From Aradus depressus (taxonomy: Eukaryota > Arthropoda > Insecta > Hemiptera > Aradidae): a stretch of 64,000 nt of DNA. The position numbers and the translations under genes were made by a program. The notes under the pieces were generated by a model, which had not been told where the DNA came from, did no database searches, and saw only the letters and a program-made list of their open reading frames with translations. This document shows positions 22,468 through 32,027 of this stretch, piece after piece; the stretch's first letter is position 1; each line of letters begins with the position of its first letter. The stretch is taken from the NCBI GenBank assembly GCA_963662175.1, contig OY759225.1, positions 3,100,001-3,164,000 of the forward strand, read 5' to 3'.

Positions 22468-24686
22468 CAGCCAGTAACAAAAATGTTCGGACTGTTTGAT
22501 TTTTCAATAAAAAATTATAATAATTAAATGCACAAGTAATAAAAAATAATTTAAAAAAATAATTAAAGCCATTTTTCAATCAAGAATAAGAATTCAAAAG
22601 TGGGTTAGGATAAAGGAAAAACAGCTTTGATTAGAACAAATAAATATTTTAATTTAATAAATTTTATAACAAGTAATGTAGGTAACAAAAATTTTCGGAC
22701 AAAAATGTAAACAACTATAAATAAATTCAATGTTTTTTTTTACGATTTCACAAATTCAAAAACCATAATGTTAATTAATATTTGGTTGGGTACCCTTTTT
22801 GTGTAATAACATCTTTCATTCGATTCGGCATTGATGATGAAACTAATTTTTTGGTGAAATTTGGAGATATTTTACCCCACTCTTCTAATAACTTTTGTTT
22901 CAATTCGTTTTTTGAAGCAATGGGTGTTAATCGAATTTTCCTGTCGAGCTCACCCCATACGTGTTCAATTGGGTTGAGATCGGGCGATTGGGGGGGGTTT
23001 CATAACTTTAGGGCAGTTATACAAAAGCCAAGTACGTACCAATTCACAGGTGTGTTTCGGATCGTTGTCTTGGTAAAAATGAAAAGTCCGTAAAATCCCA
23101 AGTTTTTCAGCACTACTTTTCAAATTGCTCCTTAGTAATTCGGCATAAACTTTTCCAGTCATGGTGGTTTCAATGAAAACCAGTTCACCAATTCCACTAG
23201 ACGCCATACACCCCCACACCATCACTGAGCCACCCCCATGTTTTACTATTGGTTTTAAATTTTTTGGATTCAGCTCCTCATTACGTTCCTTCTCCAAATT
23301 TTGTCGCGACTGTCGGGACTAAATATATTAAACTTACATTCAAAAGTATTTGCTTGCAATAGAACAAACCGCAATAATAAAATATTCTTGTATCTTGTAA
23401 CTCTTCACAACATAAAAAGAAATCTCAGGTCATGTAATGTCAGAAAACTAGATTTTTGTGATATGACGTTGGAAGAGAGCGACAGCAGCGCTGACCCTCG
23501 GCAGAAACCGTCCCTTCCCCCTACTCTATCCCCTCCACCTTCCCTCTAAAGAAACTAAGTACCCAATTTTTCTAATTTAAACGTTTTTTCTCCGATATTT
23601 CGACAAATAAATGTTTCCAGATCATGTCCGTTTACTTCCATGTAATATATGTATACATATACTATTACTTTACTTTTGTTTACTTCCCTATACATATAAT
23701 ATATGTATACATAATAATATGTACTAAAAATTTTGTAATCGTGTGAACATCAGAGATCAATTGCATGCGTGTGTTTATGTGAGAGCTCAAACGCTTTGAC
23801 CTGACATCGTACAGGCTCGGGACCATCGCTTAACATCCCATCCGAAGGACGGAGTGCTTAAGTTTATTTTACCTCGCAGATGAATGACATTACTCCAAAA
23901 AATTTCTGAATGATTCTGGAACTCTTTTGCGAAGCTCAATCTTTTTTTTATATTTTTTTCACTCACAAACGGTTTTTGGTACTCTCCCATTATATCCTGC
24001 TTCTTTTAGAATTCTTCGAACATTTTGTGGGTGAACTTTCTTTCCCGTTTCTCTGTATACCTCGGCGACGATCTGAGGTGCACTCCTCGAGGGCTTGTTT
24101 TTAATTTTCCGGACAACGCTACACCTTTCTCGCTCGTTTAATACTCTTGGACGGCCAGAGGAAGATTTCAAATCTATCCGTGCTCGTGCTTATACCTTCG
24201 AATTACATCGGCTACGGTGCTTTTACTTCGGCCTACCATACCACCGATTTTGCGGACACTTAATCCTTTTTCATAATTAAAAATTATTATTTGTTGAACT
24301 TCAAAAGATGTTCGACCCATCTTGACAGCAGGAAATACAAATAACTACTGAATGCAGTAATAGAAGGATGTAAACACATTTCATTTGTTCGGTATTGGCG
24401 GTTGGTTGAGAAGGGATTAAAGATCATGATCAGAGTCGCATTTGTTTATAAAACAAACAACAGGTGTCCAGAAAATTTTGTTACGTGAATTTCTTGTCTT
24501 CAATTATTAATGCAAAAGTTCCTATTAGCTGTAAATGTTTAATTAATTGTTTTACGGAGTTTTGAAATGATTGATGATCTCGAAATTTAAAACTTTGCTT
24601 GAATTAAATATTTTGCCATATAACTATGTGTAACTGCAAAAGAAAAACAAAATTATAAATTGTCCGAAAATTTTTGTTACTGATTG
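22468..24686 (-). mobile_element. Tc1-like DNA transposon, interrupted by a SINE and decayed
   Basis: The ends CAGCCAGTAACAAAAATG (22468) and its mirror (ending 24686) are flanked by TA (22466-22467 and 24687-24688). Extra inner copies of the GTAACAAAA..TTCGGAC motif at about 22681 and 24467-24485 give an IR/DR layout. On the minus strand the transposase begins near 24320 (MGRTSFEVQQIIIFNYEKG), with a helix-turn-helix region and GRPRVLNERER (about 24120-24165). The C-terminal half at 22780-23297 has VMVWGCM, the catalytic QDNDPKHT and SPDLNPIEHVWGEL, consistent with DD34E. A frameshift in a C/G run near 22990 and an insertion near 23300-23880 break it. Confidence 0.88.
23796..23880 (-). mobile_element. 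SINE-A fragment inside the Tc1-like element
   Basis: On the minus strand it matches the SINE-A block from AAACTTAAGCAC through GGATGGGATGTTAAGCGATG and GTACGATGTCAGGT. Both ends are truncated. About 500 bp of other sequence (23300-23795) also separates the transposase halves. Confidence 0.75.
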
Positions 24687-24689
24687 TAT

Positions 24690-24800
24690 CACCTTCACTA
24701 AAGTCATTATAAGGCCCTGAAGAAGGAAATACTATCCGAACCGTTGGCCAAATACTGTGTTTTTTGTTTACATTACAGATGTTCAACTTCCGTTAGCAAT
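24690..24800 (+). mobile_element. Half hairpin element with hammerhead-like core
   Basis: GGCC, CTGAAGA (24717-24723), GGAAATACTATCC hairpin, GAAC (core GAAA changed), CGTT and GGCC (24745-24748 region). Same family as 5790-5905. It directly abuts the right end of the Tc1-like element. Confidence 0.4.
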
Positions 24801-24879
24801 GTAAACATACCATGTTGACTATCATTGTAAATAGAGACGGACTAATCAATGATTTCTTAAACTAACAGAAGAAATTCAA

Positions 24880-25075
24880 ACAAACAAAACAAAGCCGTCG
24901 GTGAATCTCCGGCCATGTACATCCCCACAACGAAATAATCAATTAACTTTTCGCTCCTACTTCAAAACCAGTCGACCATTTGCGCTTATATTCATTAACA
25001 GTTGATTTACATAGGGGCTCCTAAATCCTCATATTAAATTTTGTGTCGACAAATGCATTGCATCGGCAGTTATTA
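24880..25075. repeat. Dispersed repeat D2, minus-oriented copy
   Basis: It parallels 7740-7935 (CCCCACAACGAA, ACTTTTCGCTCCTACTTC, ACCAGTCGACCA) and ends GCATTGCATCGGCAGTTATT, the D2 signature. Confidence 0.65.
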
Positions 25076-25080
25076 GGGTT

Positions 25081-25434
25081 TAAAGTTGCACATTTTTCTT
25101 AATCTGAAGTTATTAAATTCCAACTAACTTCAGCATAAGATAAACGTGTAACTTTAAACGTTTTTGTTCCGAGAACTTATCAAAAATCTGTTTGCACAGT
25201 TCTTCCTTGTTTCTTTAGTACTTTAATAAAATGTATTGAAACTTAAGGATCAAAGGGGAACCCCGCCCTTCGAAGGGCTATTTGAGCCTTTAAAGGGTCA
25301 TTTTTGTCTTTTCGAGGACGTCATACTATAGCTCTCGGCGAGTGCTACAACTTTAGTCCTATGCACAATTTTGATATCTCTAACCGTTTAGGAGTTATTT
25401 CACTTGTGGCCCGCTTATCTGGGCCACCCTGTAT
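25081..25434. mobile_element. Partial copy of a TIR MITE (GGCCCAGATAAGCGGGCC family)
   Basis: It matches the right part of the element at 33672-34136: AACCCCGCCCTTCGAAGGGC, CTCTCGGCGAGTGCTACAAC, AACCGTTTAGGAGTTATTTC and the end ATCTGGGCCACCCTGTATA. The left terminal repeat is absent. Confidence 0.8.
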
Positions 25435-25950
25435 ATGTTTTTTTTAAAAAATTTTACACACATACAAATCCAGAAATATGTACTTTATCTTCACAACACT
25501 TACCACAAAACCCCCCACGAAGGTTGAAGAGAAGATGGAACCGCGACTTACTGCCACCTTGAATCGTATTCGTTCTTAAATTTTTTTTTTTGCATCATTT
25601 TCCTTTACTTTTATCATCTCTCTTACCCATCCATCAAAATTGTCTTTTAATTCCTTTTTTTATTTATTTTTTTTTTTTATTGATTTATTTATTTTTTTTT
25701 CTGTCTTTGTTCTAATAATTAAGATAAATTTTCGCCCGAGGAACCTACCACTGGGTGGCCTTCCTCTCACATGCCATTCACGCCAACATATCAATACATA
25801 CCATCATAGATGCTGGTTGTTGCATCCTAGCAACAGTTGTATCTTTATAAGTAAAAAAAAAAAAAAGTAAATAAAATAAAATAATAAAACTTTATTTATG
25901 AACATAAACAAATTATTAACGTTCAATGTATCTGCTGCATAACTGAAAGT

Positions 25951-26065
25951 TATTATGACTACAAGGTTATATCGCCTACTACCAGAGCGCTCTTTCGTCA
26001 CTTTGTTGTCAAGAGCCCGACTACAGGAGTAGTATAGATAAGGAGAGTCAGCTGGGTTAGGAGAC
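25951..26065 (-). mobile_element. SINE-A fragment
   Basis: On the minus strand it has AGAGCGCTCTGGTAGTAGGC and the GACTACAGGAGTAG/AGCCCGACT block. Only the tail half of the SINE is present. Confidence 0.65.
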
Positions 26066-26299
26066 ATCTGGTGGATTATCTCCTCAATACTGCGTATTTA
26101 ACTTGTGTTTTTTTTTTTTTTTTTTTCATCAATAAATTGAGTAAACTATGCTGTTTTCATCAATGTTTACGAATTTAGGGGCGAAATAGGGCCAACTTCT
26201 TGGGGGAGGGGGTTCGTGATTCCTTTCCAAAAAATAAATTAAATATCTGGGGTGGCAACCATAGGACTGTTTTATACTATACTAATCCTGTATTTATGG

Positions 26300-26515
26300 G
26301 AGTCATACATTTTACCTACCCTAAATTTTTATTAACCTAGGGTAGTTTAACGAGTACTTAACATGCTCGGGACCATCGCTTAACGTCCCATCCGAAGGAC
26401 GGCATGCTTAAGTTTTTTTTAACTCCCAGATAAAATAAACTAAGGCCGGGTTTTGAACCTGCAATGTTGAGCTCAGTAAGCCAAACACTGAGTGTAGTAC
26501 CTACTGGCGTCCTTA
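26300..26515 (-). mobile_element. SINE-A copy
   Basis: The minus strand shows the head with GAGCTCAACATTGCAGGTTC (B box partly lost), TTAGTTTATTTTATCTGGGA, GGATGGGACGTTAAGCGATG and the AATTTAGGGTAGGTAAAAT block. The last third is missing. Confidence 0.8.
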
Positions 26516-26579
26516 AATAATACTGGTTTTTGTGTCTGAGATAACTCAAAGTAAAAAGGTGCTTATAGCCTTATTCTAT

Positions 26580-27632
26580 ATTCTCCCCCCCCCCCCCCCC
26601 CCCCCCCCTCTCCTCTCCTGACCTCTGTGGTTTCGGTCTCCTTTCTCGTTCTCTCTTTAAGACACTTCCTTCTCTTCCCCTCTTTAAAACACTTTTGTCT
26701 TTAAGCAACTTATTAATTTGCCCTCTATAAAATACTTCTCTCTTTGAGACTCTTTTAAAACATGATAAAAGCACTTTTAAACACGCTTTAAATCTCTTAA
26801 TGTGTAGAAGCCACACTATAGTGTAAATGTTACGGTAAATGTGAGTAGAGCCGGTTAATGTGCACATTTACTTAGCCATTAAAATAAATAATAATTGAAA
26901 TACTCACATTTACCTATCAAATGTGGTAAATACAACAACTAATGTAATGCCATTATATGAAAATGACTTTTATTTTTTTATACTTTCATTAGAGAACCTG
27001 CACTGCTTCACTGAAAGAACTGATAGGAAGGTCGTCAACATTAATACAGCGGGTACATGTTATGAAAGGAACAAATCATGTCATGTATTTGAAAGGATAA
27101 AATGTTGATCCTTAAGTATGTCCTTGTTAAGCAGCCAATACAATTTATGAATTTATCTACATTCTCCGGGGAATGTCCACATTTACCGCATACTCACCGT
27201 AACATGTTTATGACATTTTATAATAACACTTTTAACTGTTAAATGTTTTATTTTTTATAAGGATAAAGGATAAGGATGTTCCATTGATTACAATATCCTA
27301 CTTTATATATGAATAGATAGGACCCAAACAAAATCTTAGACGTGGGGAACTGCCTCAAATTCCATCTAGATAACCAAAAGGTCGGTTTTTCGCTCCAAAA
27401 TACATTTAAAATTACGCTTATTGGTTTTCTTGGGTTGACTAAAGTGTTGATTTTCTCAATGTGACCCCCAAATGTCCATCGTTTTGGCTCGTCTCTGTCT
27501 CTTATTCTCCCCTCTCCCCTTGCTTCAGGATGTCTGTCTGTACTAAATGTTCCTACGTCTATTGCCTTCTTCTGAGTACACTTCTTCAAAAATTTCATAG
27601 ATATCAGTTGTCTAAGTGTTGTGATGATACAG
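26580..27632. other. Intronic sequence with a poly-C tract and weak inverted motifs
   Basis: A C run of about 24 bases lies at 26585-26608. Repeated, partly inverted GTAAATGTGAGTA / ACTCACATTTACC motifs occur at about 26830-26935 and 27175-27200, suggesting an old TIR element. A long minus-strand frame at 27248-27835 is the antisense of exon 2 plus intron and shows no domain. Confidence 0.4.
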
Positions 27633-27822
27633 GAGGAACAACTCGGGCTCTCTGGGAAGATGTGACCGGGTCTACTCCACTGACTTTCGTCAACGATTGT
27701 GTCTCCTTCACGACGACCGTCTCTGCCCGGTTCTGGCTCATGGACTGTAGGAACGTCAGTGATGCCACCAAAATGGCCACCGAGCTCTACCGAGAAGCCA
27801 TACACGTTCCTTTTATGGCCAA
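27633..27822 (+). CDS. Ank2: Giant ankyrin, exon 2 (ZU5-C end, start of UPA)
   Basis: Acceptor GATGATACAG|GAGG, donor GGCCAA|GTATGT; phase 1 in, phase 2 out. It joins exon 1 as [20 protein letters not shown] and continues with [17 protein letters not shown] and [13 protein letters not shown], all strongly conserved in ankyrins. This strand continues the ZU5-UPA supermodule that docks spectrin and positions the death domain. No internal stop or frameshift. Confidence 0.96.
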
Positions 27823-27914
27823 GTATGTACCTCACTTTAAATTTAACTATAGTTTTTCAATTGCATAACTAATTTTTAAGGAAATTAATATTTTAGTGGC
27901 CTTTTTTGTTGTAG

Positions 27915-28205
27915 TTAGATAGTTATAGTGATTCCTGCCCGGGCTTTAACTACGAGGTCATATCGCCTACTACCAGAGTGCTCTTTCATTACTCTGGTTG
28001 ACATGAGTTCCATTCTACTGTGGAAGTCCTAAATTTTGTGTTCCTAGGTTTATTCATTTATTTATCGCACAGGCTCGGGTCCATCGCTTAACACCCCATG
28101 CGAAGGATGGCGTGCTCAAGGTTTTTTCACCTCCTATATAAAAAACTTGAGAGCCTCTGCCGGGTTTCGGACTCGCGACTTGAGCTCAATAGGTTAGATC
28201 ATATG
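27915..28205 (-). mobile_element. SINE-A copy
   Basis: Minus strand: B-box region CGCGAGTCCGAAACCC, the body with GGGTGTTAAGCGATGGACCC, and the tail GCCCGGGCAGGAATCACTAT. It is moderately diverged and the outer head is degraded. Confidence 0.8.
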
Positions 28206-28244
28206 CTACTCTCTTGTATCGTCGCTACTGTGTACTTTTAGATA

Positions 28245-28470
28245 AACAAAACACTCCTTTTTCAAAATATTGTCTATTCAACAAAAAAAAAAATATATAT
28301 ATATATATAAAGAAATTATCGGTTTCGGCATTACAACGTTTTAAAATAAGCCTGGCCGAAATCGGTAGTTTATATGTCTTGTGTGAAATAGACAATATTT
28401 GGAAAAAATAAGTTTGTCTTATTTATCAGTTTCCACAATATATCCGCGTTTCTTAATTTAGAAGTTGCAT
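28245..28470. mobile_element. Decayed member of the 17590-19010 foldback family
   Basis: It shares TTTTCAAAATATTGTCTATT near the left end and GAAATAGACAATATTTGG / AAATAAGTTTGTCTTATTTA at the right, followed by CCACAATATATCCGCGTTTC. The core motifs are eroded: TCGGTTTCGGC at about 28318 and GGCCGAAATCGGTAGTTTA at about 28353, and the CUGANGA segments are mutated. Confidence 0.6.
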
Positions 28471-28479
28471 ACTCTTAGA

Positions 28480-28768
28480 ATTGGGTTCGAAACCCGACCG
28501 AGGCCCTTAGTTTATTTTAAATGGGAGGTAAAAAAAACTTAAGCAAGCCGTCCTCCGGATGGGACGTTAAGCGATGGTCCCGAGCTTGTACGATGTCAGG
28601 TACTCGTTAAAGACCCCTACCCTAGGTGAATAACAATTTAGAATAGTCAAAATTTAGGACTCCTATAGTAGAATCGGGCTCATGTCCACCAGAGTGATGA
28701 AAGAGCGACTCTGGTAGTAGGCGAAATGACTTCGTAGTTAAAGTCCGGGCATGAGTTATAATAACTAA
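28480..28768 (+). mobile_element. SINE-A copy, head-truncated
   Basis: It begins at the B box (GGGTTCGAAACCCGACCGAG) and continues through the whole body to GTCCGGGCATGAGTTATAAT. Confidence 0.88.
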
Positions 28769-28828
28769 CTATGAATTTTCTTGGATATTAAACTATATAT
28801 TCACTAACATATTTACCTTTTTTGACAG

Positions 28829-28964
28829 GTTTGTTGTTTTCGCCAAAAGAGTTGACACCAGTGAAGCTCGACTCAGAGTTTTCTGCATGACAGACGACAA
28901 AGAAGACAAAACTTTAGAACATCAAGAACATTTTACAGAAGTAGCTAAAAGCAGAGATGTCGAG
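28829..28964 (+). CDS. Ank2: Giant ankyrin, exon 3 (UPA domain)
   Basis: Acceptor TTTTTTGACAG|GTTTG, donor GTCGAG|GTAACA; phase 2 in, phase 0 out. It joins exon 2 as [19 protein letters not shown] and continues [15 protein letters not shown] and EVAKSRDVE, close to the vertebrate RCFCMTDDKVDKTLEQQ region at the start of UPA. No breaks. Confidence 0.96.
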
Positions 28965-29080
28965 GTAACAAATATTCAATGTGTAATTTGTAATTCTAGA
29001 AAAATTAAATGAAGTTATTATACAATAATATTTATATATATATATTAATTTATTTATATATTAATTTATTTTTCTTAAAG

Positions 29081-29263
29081 GTTCTAGAGGGGAAAATGCA
29101 ATATCTGGAATTTGCTGGTAATCTTATTCCAGTAACCAAGTCTGGAGATCAGCCGAAGCTTGGATTTAGGGCATTCAAAGAGAACCGACTTCCTTTCACA
29201 GTGAAAGTTAAGGACCCCCATGCGGACGCATTGGGTAGAATAATATATATGAGGGAGCCAAAG
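29081..29263 (+). CDS. Ank2: Giant ankyrin, exon 4 (UPA domain)
   Basis: Acceptor TTTTTCTTAAAG|GTTCTAG, donor CCAAAG|GTTTGA (a non-consensus +5/+6); phase 0 at both ends, 61 codons. The peptide has VLEGKMQYLEFAGNLIPV and FKENRLPFTVKVKD, then LGRIIYMREPK, matching the UPA segment SFKENRLPFSIKIRD of other ankyrins. Its last ~88 nt are duplicated immediately downstream (29358-29459), so short-read mapping here may be ambiguous. Confidence 0.95.
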
Positions 29264-29459
29264 GTTTGATCATTTTTAAATATATTTTTTTATATGTGAT
29301 TCACGCTCGGGCTTTAACTACAGCGTCATATTGCCTACTACCAGAGCGCTCTTTCCTCAAAGAGACCCGACTTCCTTTCACAGTGAAAGTTAAGGATCCC
29401 CATGCGGACGAATTGGGTAGAATAATATATATGCGGGAGCCAAAGGTTTGATCATTTAT
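29176..29459 (+). repeat. 182-bp tandem duplication of the exon 4 3' end plus intron start
   Basis: Copy 1 (about 29176-29357) holds the end of exon 4, its donor, AT-rich intron and the start of a SINE-A fragment. Copy 2 starts at about 29358 with the same CAAAGAGA..CCGACTTCC and runs through GGGAGCCAAAGGTTTGATCA. Substitutions include GCATTG to GAATTG and ATGAGG to ATGCGG. Copy 2 has no acceptor in front of it, so it is an exon fragment, not an alternative exon. Confidence 0.9.
29298..29357 (-). mobile_element. SINE-A tail fragment
   Basis: Minus strand: only the last ~60 bp (AGAGCGCTCTGGTAGTAGG...GCCCGAGCGTGAATCACA). The tandem-duplication junction cuts it off. Confidence 0.8.
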
Positions 29460-29481
29460 ATATATATATATATATTTTTTA

Positions 29482-29672
29482 AATGTGATTCATGCCCTGG
29501 CCTTAACTACAAAGTCATATCGCCTACTACCAGAGCGCTCTTTCGTCACTCTGCTGGACGTGAGCCCGAGTAGTCCTAAATTTTTATTCACCTAGGGCAG
29601 AGGGGTCTTTAACGAGTACCTGATATCGTACAGGCTCAGGACCGTCGCTTAACGTCCTATCCGAAGGACCCT
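29482..29672 (-). mobile_element. SINE-A copy, head-truncated
   Basis: Minus strand: GGATAGGACGTTAAGCGACG, GTACGATATCAGGTACTCGT, AGAGCGCTCTGGTAGTAGGC and a tail next to TGTGATTCATGCCC. The same intron/SINE junction as 29298 shows that it belongs to the duplication. Confidence 0.85.
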
Positions 29673-29966
29673 CGATCATGAGTCAGTAAGTCACCGGCAT
29701 AAGGTTGTAAGCCACAAATTTCAACAAAAATTGCTGGTAAGTTATATTTTTTCTCATGTAAGTCGTATACAATGTACAAAATTATTTTTCTTTTTGATGG
29801 TACTACCATTGTAAAAAAGTTGTGAGCACTTTGACCCAATAATGTACTAGATAATGCGTTTTTTGTTAATATTGTAAAATTTATGTTTTGTGGGTTACAA
29901 CCTTTTACCTTTCCACCGTTTATATATATATGGGAGCCAATGATCATTTTTTTAATATATTTTTTT

Positions 29967-30215
29967 ATATGTGATTCATGCCCGGGCTTTAACTACAAGG
30001 TCATATCGTATACTACCAGAGCGCTCTTTCGTCACACTGGTGGACAAAAGCCCGACTCTACTATGGGAGTCTTAAATTTTGCCTACCCTAAATTTTTTTT
30101 AGTCTTTAACGAGTATATGGTACAGTCTCGTAAATATAATAACGCTAAATAAACTAAGGGCCTCGGTCGGGTTTCGAACCCGCAACCTTGAGCTCAGTAA
30201 GCAAGCAGCATTGAA
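29967..30215 (-). mobile_element. SINE-A copy
   Basis: Minus strand: B box in GCGGGTTCGAAACCCGACCG (about 30163-30182), then a body with an internal deletion that removed the GGACGTTAAGCG block, then the normal tail. Again flanked by TATGTGATTCATGCCCGGG. Confidence 0.85.
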
Positions 30216-30232
30216 TATAATACTGTTTTTTG

Positions 30233-30740
30233 TTACTTCCTCAGCTATACGAAGTATAGGGGAAGTTATGTAATCAGTTGAAAATTCGTTACGGAATTTT
30301 CAATGTAATTGTTTTCTGACCTCCTGATTCCATATGTGAAATAAAACTTAAAAAACTTGTTTGTCTGTGAACACGATAACTGCCAGGGGAATGAATGTAA
30401 CGACACGAAATATTATTTGTGTATCCAAAACTCTCTAAGGACATCTATTGAGTTTCGGTCATATCGTCCAATATGGGGGGGGATTTGGGGGGAGGCTTAA
30501 CACAAAAACTCTAATAACTGCCGATTGAATGAATATATCAACATGAAATATAATGTTTAAATTCAAAACCCCAAAAAGATGGCACCTATCAATTTTTTGC
30601 GAAATCTCTCGAAGGGAAGGACAACCAGAGAAGAGAGACGACGTAAATATCCTAATAACTGCCGATGTAATGAATGCATCTACACAATATTTACTAAAAG
30701 GATTCAGAAGTCATGAATGTCAAATATTAAGTTTTAGCCC
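30233..30740 (+). repeat. Dispersed repeat D2 copy
   Basis: It starts TACTTCCTCAGC...GAAGTATAGGGGAAGTTATG, then has tandem-like variants of AATAACTGCCGATGTAATGA followed by ATCAACATGAAATATAATG. Related copies: 33180-33235, 37676-38150, 48245-48445, and minus-oriented pieces at 6345, 7740, 24880 and 40735. Confidence 0.75.
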
Positions 30741-30854
30741 AAACTGTAGTTTGGCGAAAACCTAATTGATTAATTATTCCTGAGGAAATACATAGCCGAT
30801 TCACCATCAACTTTTTTTAGTTTTTGTTTCTAATTATTATCATTATTATCGCAG

Positions 30855-30981
30855 GTTGGTAAAGGTGATGTGCCCCAACAACCGATCTGTATCCTCAACA
30901 TTGTTCTTCCTCAGAATATTATACCTGAACCTGAACTTGCAGAACATGACGGACATAAACATCTCTACATAACACATACCA
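30855..30981 (+). CDS. Ank2: Giant ankyrin, exon 5 (UPA end)
   Basis: Acceptor TTATTATCGCAG|GTTGG, donor CATACCA|GTAAGA; phase 0 in, phase 1 out. The peptide VGKGDVPQQPICILNIVLPQ matches the PQTAVCNLNITLP strand that closes UPA in other ankyrins. It ends HKHLYITHT, leading into either the next small exon or directly to the death-domain exon, both phase-compatible. Confidence 0.93.
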
Positions 30982-31058
30982 GTAAGAAACATTACATTTT
31001 TATCCTTAAGGAGTCTATTTATTTATTTTATTTTATTTTTTACTTCTTCATCCTTCAG

Positions 31059-31190
31059 ATAGAGAAAGTATAGAAATGAGAATTGAAGTGATCTTACTTT
31101 GTCAAGATTCAAGTAGTCTCAAGGACTTCCTAAGAGAAAGAACACAAACACAAAGTCAATATTTTACTTTATTGGACAAAATTTACCTGA
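31059..31190 (+). CDS. Ank2: Giant ankyrin, exon 5b (linker to death domain; possibly cassette)
   Basis: A strong acceptor (TTCTTCATCCTTCAG|AT) and a donor A|GTATAT bound a 132-nt exon, phase 1 on both sides. It joins as HT-NRESIEMRIEV...QYFTLLDKIYL-SGLQRLSDISNLLG. The last part resembles the RYSFLTE-type strand that precedes the death domain in other ankyrins. If the donor is not used, the frame ends at a TGA at 31229-31231, with AATAAA at about 31491, giving a short form without death domain or tail. Skipping the exon also keeps frame. Confidence 0.55.
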
Positions 31191-31726
31191 GTATATTTTT
31201 GCCTTTTACAGCATTATCTAGTGAAATGTGACAGGCGCGCGGGTACAAGACGTTTAGACTTTTAAATCATTGAATCATATTTTTCTGAGGCAATAATATT
31301 TCTACCACAGATTTTTTAAGGAATGATTAATATGATTAAAAAATGCATATTTTTGTTAATTTGCATATTTTAAAATTGATGTTTAATAAATATTTTATAA
31401 TAATAATAAATATTTAAATAAGCTTGAAAAATGTATCCTTTATGATACTATGAATTTGTAATTGTAAGTATGTATTCTTTTTATATACATAATAAACTTG
31501 AACCTCACGAAATTTTTGAAATTTTAAACTGTCATAAAACCGGAAGTATGCAAAATGTCGATGTACCCTTTCGATGTATTTGGGTATGACCTTTATCAGT
31601 AGCAGGGCAAATTCACAGATCTTGTGATCGATTTGGCTTGAAATAACCCTTTCTAGTTTTAATGTTTTTCTTGAGAAAATTTTGAGAGAGCTAATATATT
31701 GTTAAGGCAAGTTTCTCTATGATATT

Positions 31727-31932
31727 AGTTAGTTATTATGACTTTTGCCTGGGCTTTAACTACGAGGTCATACCGCCTACTACCAGAAGGCTCTTTTGTC
31801 GCTTTGATGGACTACTATGGGAGTCTTAAATTTTGCATGCTCTAAATTTATATTCACCAAGGGTAGGGGTCTTTAACGAGTACCTGTTATAGTACAGGCT
31901 CGGGACCATCGCTTAACGTCCCATCTGAATGA
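31727..31932 (-). mobile_element. SINE-A copy, head-truncated
   Basis: Minus strand: AGATGGGACGTTAAGCGATG, TACTCGTTAAAGACCCCTAC, GTAGTAGGCGGTATGACCTC and the tail AAAGTCATAATAACTAACT. Confidence 0.85.
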
Positions 31933-32027
31933 TTTTTATTATCGGAATTGTTCGCAAGAAACTATGTTTTGTCATTCTGTAAACAACATTGTCAATGTAG
32001 ATGTTGATTAGCGACTGTAGATTCTAA

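Larger units (their letters stand above)
9023..27632 (+). other. Ankyrin intron 1 in window (18.6 kb)
   Basis: Exons 1 and 2 join directly within the conserved [16 protein letters not shown] region, so no constitutive exon is expected here. The content is AT-rich unique sequence plus the elements listed separately. 9023-10536, 11062-12735, 14454-15440, 16521-17590 and 19004-21750 show no gene or clear element. A GC-richer patch at 9920-10040 encodes a short open frame without recognisable motifs. Confidence 0.8.
27823..28828 (+). other. Ankyrin intron 2, filled with SINEs and a decayed foldback
   Basis: It holds SINE-A copies in opposite orientations at 27915-28205 and 28480-28768, and between them the remnant of the foldback family (28245-28470). 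Confidence 0.85.
29264..30854 (+). other. Ankyrin intron 4 with duplicated junctions, three SINE-A pieces and dispersed repeat D2
   Basis: It includes the exon-fragment copy (29358-29459), a third trace of the exon/intron junction at about 29925-29965 (GGGAGCCAATGATCATTTTT then TATGTGATTCATGCCCGGG), SINE-A pieces (29298-29357, 29482-29672, 29967-30215), and a D2 copy at 30233-30740. Confidence 0.85.

Noticed and set aside
27248..27835. 195-codon minus-strand frame
   Set aside because: It overlaps ankyrin exon 2 antisense, shows no domain, and the + strand there is unmistakably ankyrin.
31059..31231. Treating the small exon as a definite terminal exon of a short ankyrin
   Set aside because: A phase-matched donor at 31190 and similarity to the strand before the death domain make an internal exon more likely; the terminal form is kept only as a finding.
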